From: Sphaerisporangium sp039871875
GTDB lineage: Bacteria > Actinomycetota > Actinomycetes > Streptosporangiales > Streptosporangiaceae
DNA length: 64,000 nt
Assembly (NCBI RefSeq): GCF_039871875.1
Contig: NZ_JBDPMD010000016.1
Location: 62,001 to 126,000 of the forward strand
Direction of reading: 5' to 3'
In this document: one piece after another, positions 16,508 through 27,000 of the stretch
Layout of the letters: every line of letters starts with the position of its first letter
How positions within the stretch are numbered: the first letter of the stretch is position 1
Made by a program: the position numbers and the translations under genes
Notes under the pieces: generated by a model
Database searches by the model: none
What the model was told of the DNA's origin: nothing
What the model saw: only the letters and a program-made list of their open reading frames with translations

Positions 16508-17049
16508 GTCCCCGCCTCTCGAAGCACAAAAGCGGTGACGTACCAGGCATCCTTTCGCAGACTGAGTTCTGCCGTGGTCTTGTGGCGGCCGGCCGGCCAA
16601 TCCTCCTTGCCAGGCTTAGATGACTTTCCGCGGAGACGGAAGTCGGTGTCATCCACACAGTCAGTGATCTTCGCCTTCGTGGGACTTGGCATCGGCACGA
16701 GGGAGGTGATCCGCGGATCGAGGACCGGCTGTCCCTTGATCACTTCCCCATTGCGGTGGGCGAGCCAGAGGCCATGCCGCAGGATGAGCAGCGCGTCACC
16801 CGTGGCGTGATCCCGCAGTTCGGCGGCATTCCAGTCAGCTGTCCGCGCCGCAGAGGCGAAATCCTGCCACATGCCCCGATACGCACGCAGTACAGCTTCT
16901 TTTACCTGAGACTCTGCCGGATCGGCGGGATTTATAGAGGGAGGAAGCCTTTCAGGTGAGATGGCATTGTTGGGCGCTTGCTGACATGCGGCGAGTGCAA
17001 CCAGCACCAGCATTCCGGCCATCGTCAAGCCACGGATATCGCGCCACAT
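16501..17049 (-). CDS. Lipoprotein of the Tad locus
   Basis: A 182-aa protein with a lipoprotein signal peptide: MWRDIRGLTMAGMLVLVALAAC..., where LVALAAC is a lipobox with the cysteine at residue 22. The mature part (LRAYRGMWQDFASAARTADW ... WYVTAFVLREAGTC) resembles small SnoaL/NTF2-like or MCE-associated folds common in actinobacterial lipoproteins, but this is weak. It overlaps the downstream secreted-protein gene by 7 bp and probably begins the pilus operon; the 240-bp AT-richer gap upstream (17050-17291) may hold its promoter. Confidence 0.65.
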   Translation of the reverse strand: MWRDIRGLTMAGMLVLVALAACQQAPNNAISPERLPPSINPADPAESQVKEAVLRAYRGMWQDFASAARTADWNAAELRDHATGDALLILRHGLWLAHRNGEVIKGQPVLDPRITSLVPMPSPTKAKITDCVDDTDFRLRGKSSKPGKEDWPAGRHKTTAELSLRKDAWYVTAFVLREAGTC

Positions 17050-17291
17050 GAGCTTCCTCGCAGTTCAAAGGGGATAACTGCGTTTGGTAGTCATGCTACT
17101 ACGGAGAGTTATGGAACTCTAGTGGCAGATTTCGATCGACCTCTGCGCCTGGACAGCCTCACATAAAGGACAATTAGCCCGAGGAATTATTTTAGAGGCA
17201 ACTCCACACAACGCAGGCATACAGGCAGGCCTCTGTGGTCCGCGCATATTGTCGCGAGTCGCGCTTCCATCTGCGTGCAGAGCGATCTTAC

Positions 17292-17996
17292 TCAGCGAGA
17301 TGCGGGGAGTTCCGCCAGCGCGATCTCGCCGCTGGAGGCGTAGGCGGCGACGGCCGGAGAAACCGTGCTGTCCACGATCACCGATATCAGCCCAGGTGAT
17401 CCACCCGTGACCGGTTTCTCCACACCGTCGATCAGAGCACTCGGCGCGAGCACTCGGTACCGCCCGGCAGAGCCGCCCTGAAGGGGTGCGTGGATCACCT
17501 GGACCCGATAACCCGGCTTGAGCCCACTGGGGAACTGCCCGGCCTTGAGCGCCAGCCCTACACGGGCCGCACTGGGACCCAGTTCCGGTCGCACCGAGGA
17601 GATCATTTGCTTGGTCAGCAGGGTGCCCGGCACCAACGTGACCAGAGCGTAGTGCCGGGAGTAGGTCTCGCGTAGCGACCAGGAGAGGTACTCGACGCCG
17701 GTGTCGGCGATCTGAACCTCGCGCATCGCCTTTAACTCAAGCTGCTGGCCCGTACCCACCTGCCGCACAAGCTGAATAGCCGCCACACGATGCCCGCTCC
17801 GCATCACGAGCAACGTCGTGCCTAGACCGCCACCCACGATGAGCAAAACAGCGAGCGCGGCCAAGGCGGGCCGACGCCGGCGGGGACTCACCGGCATCGC
17901 GCGTGACGCGGGCGGAGACAACGGGCTGAACCGATCTTCGGAGGCGGCCGGCGACTTACCCTGCCCAGGAGACGGCGAACTTCTGATCCTCATCAC
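17292..17996 (-). CDS. Second SAF-domain protein of the Tad locus
   Basis: A 234-aa protein: a disordered N-terminus (about 40 residues), one membrane helix (PALAALAVLLIVGGGLGTTLLV) and a SAF-like domain (LVRQVGTGQQLELKAMREV ... LVPGTLLTKQMI) with a beta-rich tail. It is related to CpaB/RcpC proteins and has the same layout as the protein at 14985-15641, so the locus carries two diverged copies. It is separated from the rest of the operon by about 240 bp. ATG at 17996 or 17993. Confidence 0.7.
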   Translation of the reverse strand: MMRIRSSPSPGQGKSPAASEDRFSPLSPPASRAMPVSPRRRRPALAALAVLLIVGGGLGTTLLVMRSGHRVAAIQLVRQVGTGQQLELKAMREVQIADTGVEYLSWSLRETYSRHYALVTLVPGTLLTKQMISSVRPELGPSAARVGLALKAGQFPSGLKPGYRVQVIHAPLQGGSAGRYRVLAPSALIDGVEKPVTGGSPGLISVIVDSTVSPAVAAYASSGEIALAELPASR

Positions 17997-18131
17997 TGCC
18001 TCCCATCCGACCTACCCACGACGCAACACCGACCCGATCGTTACGTCACCAGCCAGCAGCATTAACAACCTGCACTCGATACATTACTCTAAGCAACCTA
18101 CCATGTACGTCCGTTGCCGAGGGAGGTCACC

Positions 18132-18497
18132 ATGTTTCTCCAACACGCCGCCGCACTCGCCATCCTCCTCACCACGACCCCCGTAGCTCCGGCGTCCATG
18201 TCCGGCCCCTGGGTCGACCATTACGGAAACGCGGCCAAAGCCACAGTCTCCGCAGACCGCCGGACCATCACCGTCTGCGACCAGAACCCCACCGACGGCC
18301 TACGCTTTAAGGTCGACTACGCGACGGACAATCCAGTCGACCCCACCATCTACACGGTCACGGCCCCAGAGGGCGACTGCAAGAGTGATCGCACCTACAT
18401 CAGCTGGATCATGGTGTTCAAGCTCTGCTCTGGATACGCAGGCCCGGGCTTCATCAGTTGGCGTGACTGCAATCCCCCCATCCGCACACCTCGCTGA
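18132..18497 (+). CDS. Small secreted protein, unknown function
   Basis: A 121-aa protein from the ATG at 18132 behind GGGAGG. It has a signal peptide (MFLQHAAALAILLTTTPVAP) and a mature part of about 95 residues with four cysteines (ITVCDQNP, EGDCKSDR, FKLCSGYAG, WRDCNPP), likely two disulfides. The beginning of the mature part (GPWVDHYGNAAKATVSADRRTI) is of a type common in small exported actinobacterial proteins. It lies alone on the plus strand between the pilus locus and the defence operon. Confidence 0.6.
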   Translation: MFLQHAAALAILLTTTPVAPASMSGPWVDHYGNAAKATVSADRRTITVCDQNPTDGLRFKVDYATDNPVDPTIYTVTAPEGDCKSDRTYISWIMVFKLCSGYAGPGFISWRDCNPPIRTPR

Positions 18498-18542
18498 GCA
18501 AGCGCTCCACGTCGGGACTTCCGCTGTCTCACCCATGTCCTC

Positions 18543-18577
18543 CCTGTCCGCGCCGGGTGGCCGGTGGTGCGGACAGG
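18543..18577. terminator. Hairpin between converging genes
   Basis: A 9-bp perfect stem (CCTGTCCGC at 18543-18551 pairing with GCGGACAGG at 18569-18577) encloses a 17-nt G-rich loop. It lies between the stop of the secreted protein (18497, plus strand) and the end of the UvrD gene (18840, minus strand). There is no U-tract, as is common for actinobacterial terminators. The rest of 18498-18839 shows no supportable gene. Confidence 0.4.
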
Positions 18578-18839
18578 AAGTCAACGACCGAGGGGAGTAC
18601 GGGAGGCGCCCTTTCGCGGCGGAGCTGGAGCTACCCCGTGCGGCCGCACACGTGTCACCGCAAGCGCTCTACGCCTGCTTCCGAACCGTGAGGACGTGCT
18701 GGTCGCGGGGTAGCAGTGGTGCTCCCTGGGGTTCGCGCTCTAAGCGACAGGGCGTGACCCCTCGGTCGGGCCTTGGCGGCAGACTGTATGACAGGGCTCA
18801 TGAGTGCACAGACCGGCGTCGGCGTGTCGGCGATGAGCA

Positions 18840-21017
18840 TCAAGGGACCGGCAGGAAAGGGCTCGGCATGCCGTGCCAGAAGATTGCCAGGGAATCGCGG
18901 GCGCGGGTCGAGGCGACGAAGAGCAGCGATCGGTCCCGTTGCCGCTCCCGTTTGTACCGCAGCGGATCTGCATCACGATATGCCTTGATCGCTCGCCGAG
19001 GCACAAGCCCGTCGGATACCCCGGCGATGATCATCCGCTGGAATTCCAGACCCTTGAAACGGTGCATCGTGCCCACTCTGACCCCGTCCGGTCCGCGAGG
19101 GCCATCAGGGCCGATCTCCACCGCGGGTATGCCTTTCTCCGCGAGCCGGTAGGCGACCTCGGTGACCATGTCCCCGGTCGGGACGCAGACAGCGATGGCG
19201 GACGGCGGGACGTCGTTCCACTGGGCGATCTGGTCCGCGATGGCGTTCCGCTCCTCGTCCCAGGTCCGCAGTCCCCGGAAGTCGGGGTGGGGGCCGCGCA
19301 GCACCGAGCGGTAACCGGTGAGATGGTCGGTACCGTCGTCCATGTCGTCGTAGGTCTCGCCGGTCAGCAGGTCCTGGGCGGAGTCGAGGATTTCGTGGGT
19401 GCTGCGATAGCTCAGGGTCAGCCGGGAGGAGCGCCCGCCGCGGATGTTGATTCCGAGGCTGCCGAGTGACACGTAGTTGTCGTAGATCCGCTGGTGGGCG
19501 TCGCCGACCAGGAAGATATCGTCGGGTCCGGGGCGGACCATGGCGCGCAGCATCTTCCAGTGCGCGGCGTTGAGGTCCTGGGCTTCGTCCACGACAACGT
19601 GCTTGTACCGGTAGTCGAGCCAGGCGCCTGACTCGGCGGCGCGGTGGATGAGTTCCTGCCCGCCGACGCGGGCTTTGTCGTTCTCGTATCGGCGGACCCT
19701 GGCGGCTCGTTCCATCTCCAGTCTGGCCGCGTGCTCGGCGACCTGCCGCCAGGTCCACAGTCCTTTGTCGTCGAGGTGCTTGGTGAAGCGCTCGGCGAGC
19801 TGCCAGATCTTCGCCCGCTCGGGCCGGCTGATGGACCGGCCGCGCCCGGCCCGCCGGACCTGGAAGTATTCGGCGCGAGAGTTGACTGCCTGGCCGAGGA
19901 TCACGTGGGACCATTCGGCGGCGAGGAATTCCGGGTCCCAGCCCGTCTCTCCGAGTTCGAGGAGCAGTTGCCGCCACTCGCGTACGGTCTGTTCGTCGGA
20001 GATGAGGCGGCGGTTCTTGCCCTGGCCTGACGCCTGGGCCATGAGTTCGTGGGCGAGTTTGTCGATGTTGACGATGTCGACTCGGTCGACGAGTTCCTGC
20101 CCTCCGAGTTCGAGCAGTCGCGTCTTAAGATCGGCGGCGAGGTTGCGGTTGAAGGTGGTGAGCAGGACCGGTTTGCTGTGTCCGGGGCCGATCCGGTCGA
20201 TCAGGTGTTTCACCCGGTGGAGGGCGACGATGGTCTTCCCGGTTCCCGGACCTCCGCTCACCCGAGCGGGCCCGTTGTACCTGCGCTCCACGACTTTCTT
20301 CTGCGTCGGGTGCAGGAAGACCGTCCAGCGTTCGAAGGACTCGCCGAGCACGGCCTGAAGGGCCGCGTCGTCGGTGGTGACGAGGGTCGCCGGCCGGGTG
20401 GCGGCGGTGGCGAAGTCGTCGGCATCGATGTGGTCGTCGGCCTTCACCGGCCCTGTGATCTGCTCCCGGACCTCGTCAAGGCTCTTGCCGTCGTGCAGCC
20501 CGAACAGGATGTCGACCGTGAGCTGCGGCGCGGACGCGGCGAGACCGCGCAGCTCCCCAACCGTCGTGATCTTCGCGATGAGCGGCAGCAGCGGCTCGGC
20601 GACACCGAGATCGAGTAGCTGCTCGGCGGTGTAGGCATCGAAGAGTCCGGGGGCCTTGGCAGGCCGCAGGACAGTGTCCTCGATCCGTTGGACGTCGACG
20701 AACTCGATTCCACCCGTCACGGGGTTGATCTGGTAGGCGAGCCGGTCGAGCTTGTCGTCGATATCTTTGCTGTGCAGCACCGACAGCAGCAGGTAGTCCG
20801 CGTCCCCGACGTGCAGGAGCAGCGCCCGGTAGTCCGCGGTCACCCATGCCGAGTACAGTCGCGAGCCGTCTTTGAGCTGCGTGAGATTTAGTCCGTGGCT
20901 GTGGGGGTTCTTGCGGAACTTGTGCTGGAACTCGTAGACGGCGCCTTTAACGGACCGGTCGAGCTTGCCGACTTCCTGGTCGGCCTTGTCCAGCAGCCGG
21001 AGGGTCGCCGCGGTCAT
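18840..21017 (-). CDS. UvrD-type helicase with RelE-like N-terminal domain
   Basis: A 725-aa protein. Residues 1-90 resemble RelE/ParE-family toxin folds fused to UvrD-like helicases (DRSVKGAVYEFQHKFRKNP, SRLYSAWVTADYRALLL, YLLLSVLHSKDID). The superfamily 1 helicase follows: Walker A SGGPGTGKTIVALHRV (about residue 255), Walker B VVVDEAQDLN (about residue 478), SLGINIRGGRSSRLTLSYRS, and the C-terminal motif HRFKGLEFQRMIIAGV (about 670). It would unwind DNA with 3'-5' polarity. It is the last gene of the multi-helicase defence operon and overlaps the upstream gene by ATGA. Whether the RelE-like part still cleaves RNA cannot be told from sequence. Confidence 0.85.
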   Translation of the reverse strand: MTAATLRLLDKADQEVGKLDRSVKGAVYEFQHKFRKNPHSHGLNLTQLKDGSRLYSAWVTADYRALLLHVGDADYLLLSVLHSKDIDDKLDRLAYQINPVTGGIEFVDVQRIEDTVLRPAKAPGLFDAYTAEQLLDLGVAEPLLPLIAKITTVGELRGLAASAPQLTVDILFGLHDGKSLDEVREQITGPVKADDHIDADDFATAATRPATLVTTDDAALQAVLGESFERWTVFLHPTQKKVVERRYNGPARVSGGPGTGKTIVALHRVKHLIDRIGPGHSKPVLLTTFNRNLAADLKTRLLELGGQELVDRVDIVNIDKLAHELMAQASGQGKNRRLISDEQTVREWRQLLLELGETGWDPEFLAAEWSHVILGQAVNSRAEYFQVRRAGRGRSISRPERAKIWQLAERFTKHLDDKGLWTWRQVAEHAARLEMERAARVRRYENDKARVGGQELIHRAAESGAWLDYRYKHVVVDEAQDLNAAHWKMLRAMVRPGPDDIFLVGDAHQRIYDNYVSLGSLGINIRGGRSSRLTLSYRSTHEILDSAQDLLTGETYDDMDDGTDHLTGYRSVLRGPHPDFRGLRTWDEERNAIADQIAQWNDVPPSAIAVCVPTGDMVTEVAYRLAEKGIPAVEIGPDGPRGPDGVRVGTMHRFKGLEFQRMIIAGVSDGLVPRRAIKAYRDADPLRYKRERQRDRSLLFVASTRARDSLAIFWHGMPSPFLPVP

Positions 21018-24000
21018 CGAACTCCCTTGATCAGCTCAGCCAGTGAATCGGCGTTCCAGTCGACAGCCGGACGCGCCAGCCAGCCGGCGTGGGCGTATGC
21101 CGCGTCCCGCTTCTCGGCCTCGGAGTCGTCCTCGCTGCGGGCGGCCAGCACGACTCCTACCTCGGCGGCGGGCCAGGCCAGTTCGGCCTGCCATGCCCCC
21201 TCCCCCAGCTCGTAGCCCACCTCGGGTGCGGGGACACCCCGTGCGGCGAGTTCTTGGGCGAGGCTAAGGAGACCCGGCTCCTCGATGTTCAGATACTCGA
21301 AGATCTCCGCCCACTCCCCATCCCCTGGCAGTGCTTCCGCCACCGAAGATTCCACGATGGAACGCGGGGGGACCACATCGTCGGCGAACAGGTCGATGGG
21401 CGGCTGGTCGTGGAGCGCGAGCATCAAACCCGTTCCGCCGGTCACGGCGAGTTGCGCGGGGTCGAAGCCGGTGAGGGCACTCCAGGCGAGCTGCCCGCCG
21501 TCGCCGTCGCCCGTCGACAGGAACTGGAGGAGATTACCCCAGTAGAGCCAGGCGGCCCAGCGGCGCCGATGTGCGTCTTCGTCGGCGCTGATCGTTTCAT
21601 CCCGGTCGTCCAGGACAGTCAGCGCGGTCACGATGGGGGCCGCCGCGCCTGCCCGGACATCCAGCAGGAGAGTGATCGGGCACCGGTTGTCGTCCTCGGC
21701 GCGATACAGGGTGATGGATCCGGTCGTGGGTTCCGGCAGGGGTTCGCCGCGCAGCGCGGCCGATATCCGCTCAGCGATGCCGGAGGACGACGAAGCGGTC
21801 TTCGCCACGCCGGGTTGGCGGATCAGTCCGGCCACCGCGGCCTCGGCCCGGCGACGCCACTCGGCCTCCGGGGAGGCGAGGAAACTCAGCAGCAGGTCGA
21901 CGGGGTTGGTCCAGATGTATCGCTCCAGGTCAGCCGGATCACCGTCACCTCGGGGGCCGCGGAGAATGCCGCGGGCGGCGTCCTGCGCGAGTCCCTGGTA
22001 GGGCGGCCAGACGCGGGGCCGCTCCGTGCCGGTCCAGCCTTCCACGTCGTCCCAGGTGAGTTGGAAGACGACCACCCCCTGCGCGCGCAGTCGGGCCCGG
22101 ATCGCGGCGTCGTTGGCCAGCCGGTTGTGTTCCACGTTGGCGTGGTAGCGGTAGCCGTCCAGGTAGACGGCGACGACGAGCCGCGCGGCGTCCAACCGCT
22201 CGAACACCACGTCGGGTCGGGTACCGGGCAGGGTGTTCTGTAAGGTCATCCGCCAGTGGGTGACCGTGCCGTCCGGTCCGCTGATCCGCAGGTCCCCGGT
22301 GTGCTTGCCGTCGGCCTTTCCGCTCTCGGTGAGACTGCCGGGGGAGTCTGGGCGGCCTGCCCAGTCAAGCAGGCCCTGCAGGAAACGGCCCTCCAGCTCG
22401 CTCTCCACCTGCTTGTCCAGGGAGATGCCGGCCACGCTGGACACCGGCGCGATGACCCACTTGTCCCCGTTCTCGCCGAGTAGCTGGTCCAGCAGGTCGA
22501 GCGCCTCGGTCCGGCTGACCACCTCGTAGTCCCGGCCGGACACGTGGCGCAGCAGGCAGCGGTGGCACGCCTGGCGTGCCTCACTCACGCAGGGACAGCG
22601 TTGGATGACCTCGCGGGCACGCAAGAGCACATCCCGGAAGGCGTCGGAGGACGCCAGCCGGTGCAGGTACCCCGTCCCACCGGGCAGGGTGTCGTGCAGG
22701 ACCAGGAAGTTCCGTACGACGCCGGTGGTGTGGTCGGGCATCCGCGCGGCCACGACGGCCAGGTGATCCGGGTCGCCGCCGTAGTGTGCGTGGATCCCGG
22801 CGAGTAGGGCGGCCGTGAACGACAGCAGCCGCTCCCTGACCCTGGCCAGGGCGACCGGCAGCAGGATGCGCAGGGCCTCGGTGGGGAGCTCGTGAGCGAG
22901 GATCAGGTCCTCGTGCGTCGCCGTGCCCGGGGACCGGTAGTGCCTGCACCACGTCTGGTGGTGAGCGGCGGCCGGACTCGGCGGCCCCGACACCGTCGAC
23001 GTGGCGTCTGCGACGTCAGGCCTGCCGTTGATCGTGGTGCCGCCGCAGGTCACGCAGGTGAAGAACGGATTTATCTGCACCAACTGCCCGGCGAAGGCGA
23101 CCTCGGCGCCCCGGTCTCCCCGGGCGACGCCCAGGTTGAAGGTGCGGATCACCGCGTGCCGGGTGAAGTCGGCGCCGAAAGTGACCTCCGCATGCCGCCA
23201 CGCCTGGGGTTCCACCCGCTCGGAGTCGATGTCGACCGCGACCGCGTTGTTGTAGTAGACGCGTTCCCGCTGCTCACGGTCGTCGCGGATGAGAGCGTCG
23301 TCTCTGCGGTCCCGCGCCGTCACCCGCCGGGGCCGCAGCACCTTATGCAGATGCTCACTGTCGCCGATATCGGTGTTTCCACACCGGGGACACCGGCTGC
23401 TGTCCTGAGCCGCCCGGTTGGTGCGGACGTAGCCGCATTCGGGGCAGATCCGCCACTGCTGCCAGCTGGGCCGCTCGGGCGACCCGATGTCCAGCCCTGA
23501 GACGCGGTGCTTGTATCCGCGGATGTAGAAGGAGCTTCCCGGTGCCAGCTCGGTCAGCGCCAGCTTCGCCGAGCGGCTGTATTCCCGTAGCTCGCTGTGG
23601 TAGACCCGGTCCCCCGCCGGGGTCTTCTCCTCCCAGGTAAGGGTGGCTTCCAGTGCAGTCCTGGAGTCGATGAGGGAGTAGTTGGGCAGCAGCCCGAGCT
23701 CCACCATCGTGGCGTGCGCGCCCGCCATGCCGATCTCGCTGAGGTGCTCGGCGACGGCCCTGCGCTCGGCCCGCAGCGATTTGATGACTTTGAGCTGCTC
23801 GGGGTCGGAGGGTACCAGCCCGTCGGCGGCCTCGCCGATGGCCCGCAACCGGGCGCGCAGATCCTCGACCCGCCCGTTCCAGATCTCCTGCGCGCTGTTG
23901 ACGGCTTCCTCCAGCCCGGTGAGCGCGAACCGAGTGAGGTCCGAAGCGGTCAGCGGGCTGACGGTCTCCTGGTCACCCACGGCGGGGAACAGCGCCAGGA

Positions 24001-27000
24001 ACTGCTCCGCCAGAAGGGCCCCGTCCCGCTGGGCCGCGGCGGCGAGCGCCACCAGCCAGCCGAACAGGGCGGAGGAGAGCCGCGGCATCGGCGGCACCCC
24101 GGGGAATCTGTCCCGGCCGGCCAGATCGAGCAGGTGCGCGAGGTACTGGCGACGCAGGATCTCCACGGCTGACAGATAGCAGCCCGGCGGGATGATCTCG
24201 CCGTCGATCATCTGGCGTGGTTCGGCCAGGTAGTACTGGTCCCGCGAGCGCCGATCGAGGATGGTCAGCACCAGGGCGCTGCCGGTGCGCCGACCGGCAC
24301 GCCCGGCACGCTGGACGTAGTTGGCGGGTCCCGAGGGGAGCGAGGCCAAGATGACGGCCGACAGATCACCGATGTCGATGCCGAGTTCGAGGGTGGGGGT
24401 GCACGACAACACGTTGGGATCGGTGTAGCCGGCCGACTGCTTGAAACGAGCCTCGACGTCCTCGCGCTGTGCCCGGGTGAGCACACCGGTGTGCTCGGCG
24501 GTCACCACACGGAAAGCGCCGGAACTACGATAGAGGGTCCGATAATAGTCCTGCCGGTACCGATGGTCTGTCGCCGGGCCGAGTTTGCCCCAGCATCGAA
24601 GCTTCGGGCACGGCTGACCGTTCCAGTCGGCGATCCGGTCGGGATGGAGGGTCTGCTCCCACGAACAGACGTCACATTCCACCCCGGCACGCGCCACGGT
24701 GTCGTCTCCGAGCCTCCATGCCTGAATGTGCCCGGGGTGCAGGCCGTACACCCGGGTGCCGCCGTCGAGCGTGGTCCGCGCGGCGAGCACTCCGTTCTCC
24801 GCCAGGATCGGCAACAGCCGGGTCAGGTACGCCAGCGCGCCCGGCCGGTCCAGGCCTAGGCAGCGGCGCGTCCAGTCCTCATACCAGCTGCCGGCCCGGG
24901 TGGCGACCTTGAACTGGCTCCCGGTCTTGGGCCGGTCAAGCAGGAACGCCGGCGCGGAGCGTCCCTTGGGGAAGGCCGGCATGCCGTCGGGACGGCCACC
25001 CCAGATGAGCCAGCGCCGCACTCCGGCCTGGTCGATGTAGGGGTCGAGCCAGCGGTGCCGCACCGCACCACGTCGGCGGAGCTGCTCCAAGATCCCCCGC
25101 ACGAACGCGACGTACCTCGCCTCGCCAGGCAGTGCGGCCGGCGCGAGCAGATCCTCGTTCTCCTGACGCATCTGCTCATGCAGACTCCGGGCCAGAGCGG
25201 CGACCCTCGCGGGGTCCTCCAGCAGCACTTCGGCAGCGGCCGTGCGGGTCAGCTCCAGGGTGCGGCCCTGCCGGGAGTGCAGCCCGAATTCCAGCACCGT
25301 CGCGAACGCCAGCCGCTCGCCGATCAGGTCCCACGCCTCCCGCGACCCGCTGCCCCCGCTGGAGAGCAGACTGTGGATTCCCGGCCGGTCGTACAGGTCG
25401 GGCGGGACGACCGCGACGAGGTTTCCGGGCTCCCCGGCGACATCGATGAGCGATCCGATGAGGTCGTTCAGCGTGCTCGGTTCCTCCTCCGACAGCTGCG
25501 AGGCGAGCAGGGAACGGAGCGAGAACTGGTAGGAGCGGTTGGCGACGAACCCCGCCCGGTGCGCGGCGTCCTGGGTGGAGTCGTTGAACAGCAGCGTCTT
25601 GCGTTGCTCCGGTTCCAGGTAGCCGCCGGTGAACAGCTGCGTGATCGCCACCGAACATAGGGTGGCGATGCCCGCACCCAGGAACAGAGTGCCGTTGTCC
25701 TCCTGGCAGGCCGGGCACCGCTCGTCCCTCGCGGCCTGGTCGTTCATCAGGTCCGCGAAAACGAAGACGCCACCGTCGATACCTGCGTCCTCGGCCTCCA
25801 GGTCCCTGGCGGACAGCGGACGCAGACGGCTCCCGCCGAGGTCCAGCACCGCCACCCCCGCGCCGGAGGCCGATCCGGCCGTGAGCTGCGACCGCGCCTC
25901 CTCCACAGTGGCCGCGATGAGGGGCCGTAGCCGGGCCCGCTCGGTCGCCGACGCCCGGTAGACCCGCTCCGGCGAGACGACCAGCTCGGCGGGGTTCTTC
26001 AGCGGCGAGACCGCCGCCCAGCCGGACCTGCCGCAGTGCCGGCAGTGCACAGCAGGCAGATACGTGTGAGACAGCAGTGCGGGCGTGTCGGGGCCACCCG
26101 TGACCTGCGTCGTCCTGGCCATGTCGCCGTACCAGGCGAAGATCGGCTCAGGGGTCACCGCCCGCAGCAGCCGGGAGACTGCCCTGACCCACAAGTGACT
26201 CTCGATGTGCAGAAACGGGCTGTCGTCCTTACCCCGGGCATGAGCGAGCAGGCCGACGAACCGGGCGAGCGCGTCCGCGGCCAGTCCGGGATCCTTGCGC
26301 AACGCGTTGTCCCAGCCATAGGCACCATCGCGGGGAAGCGGGCCGAGCATCTCCGCCGGAGTCAGCGGCCCACCGTCCAGCACCTTGAGCACCGCCCGCG
26401 TGAACAGGTGGCTGCGAAGCGCCTCGCCGAGCTGCTCCTGGTCCAGCGGACGGTAGTCCGAGTCCGGCCCTCTCCGAAGGAGAAGCTCGGCGATCTTCTC
26501 GATCGCCGACGGGTCAGCGATCGGATCGGGCAACGCCGCGAGTTCCTGGGGGCTGGGCACAGGTAGCCGGTAGTCGATCTCCCCCATGAACTCGTCGACA
26601 CCCAGCCGGTCCTCTACAACGACGGACGCCGCCGGGAACGGCACCCCGAAGACCTGCTCTGCGACCATGCGGATCTCCGCGCTGTCGCCGCCTTCACCGA
26701 GAGTGGCCGAGGTGGCGACCGGGCAGATGCCGCCCATCGGATTACCCGGCCGGGCCTGGCCGACCGCGGCGGCCAAGCGCCGCAGCAGCATCGCCACGTC
26801 GGTGCCCTGCGCTCCGTCGTAGCTGTGGAACTCGTCCACCACGACGTAAGCAAGATCGCAGCCCTCCCACAGCTCCAGGTCCTCGGAGCGCTGCAACAAC
26901 AGGTCCAGCATCTTGTAGTTGGTGATGAGCAGGTCAGGCCGTTCCCGCCGGATGTCGGCCCGGTCGGTCAGCACATTGCCGAACCCCTTGGCAGGGGTAT

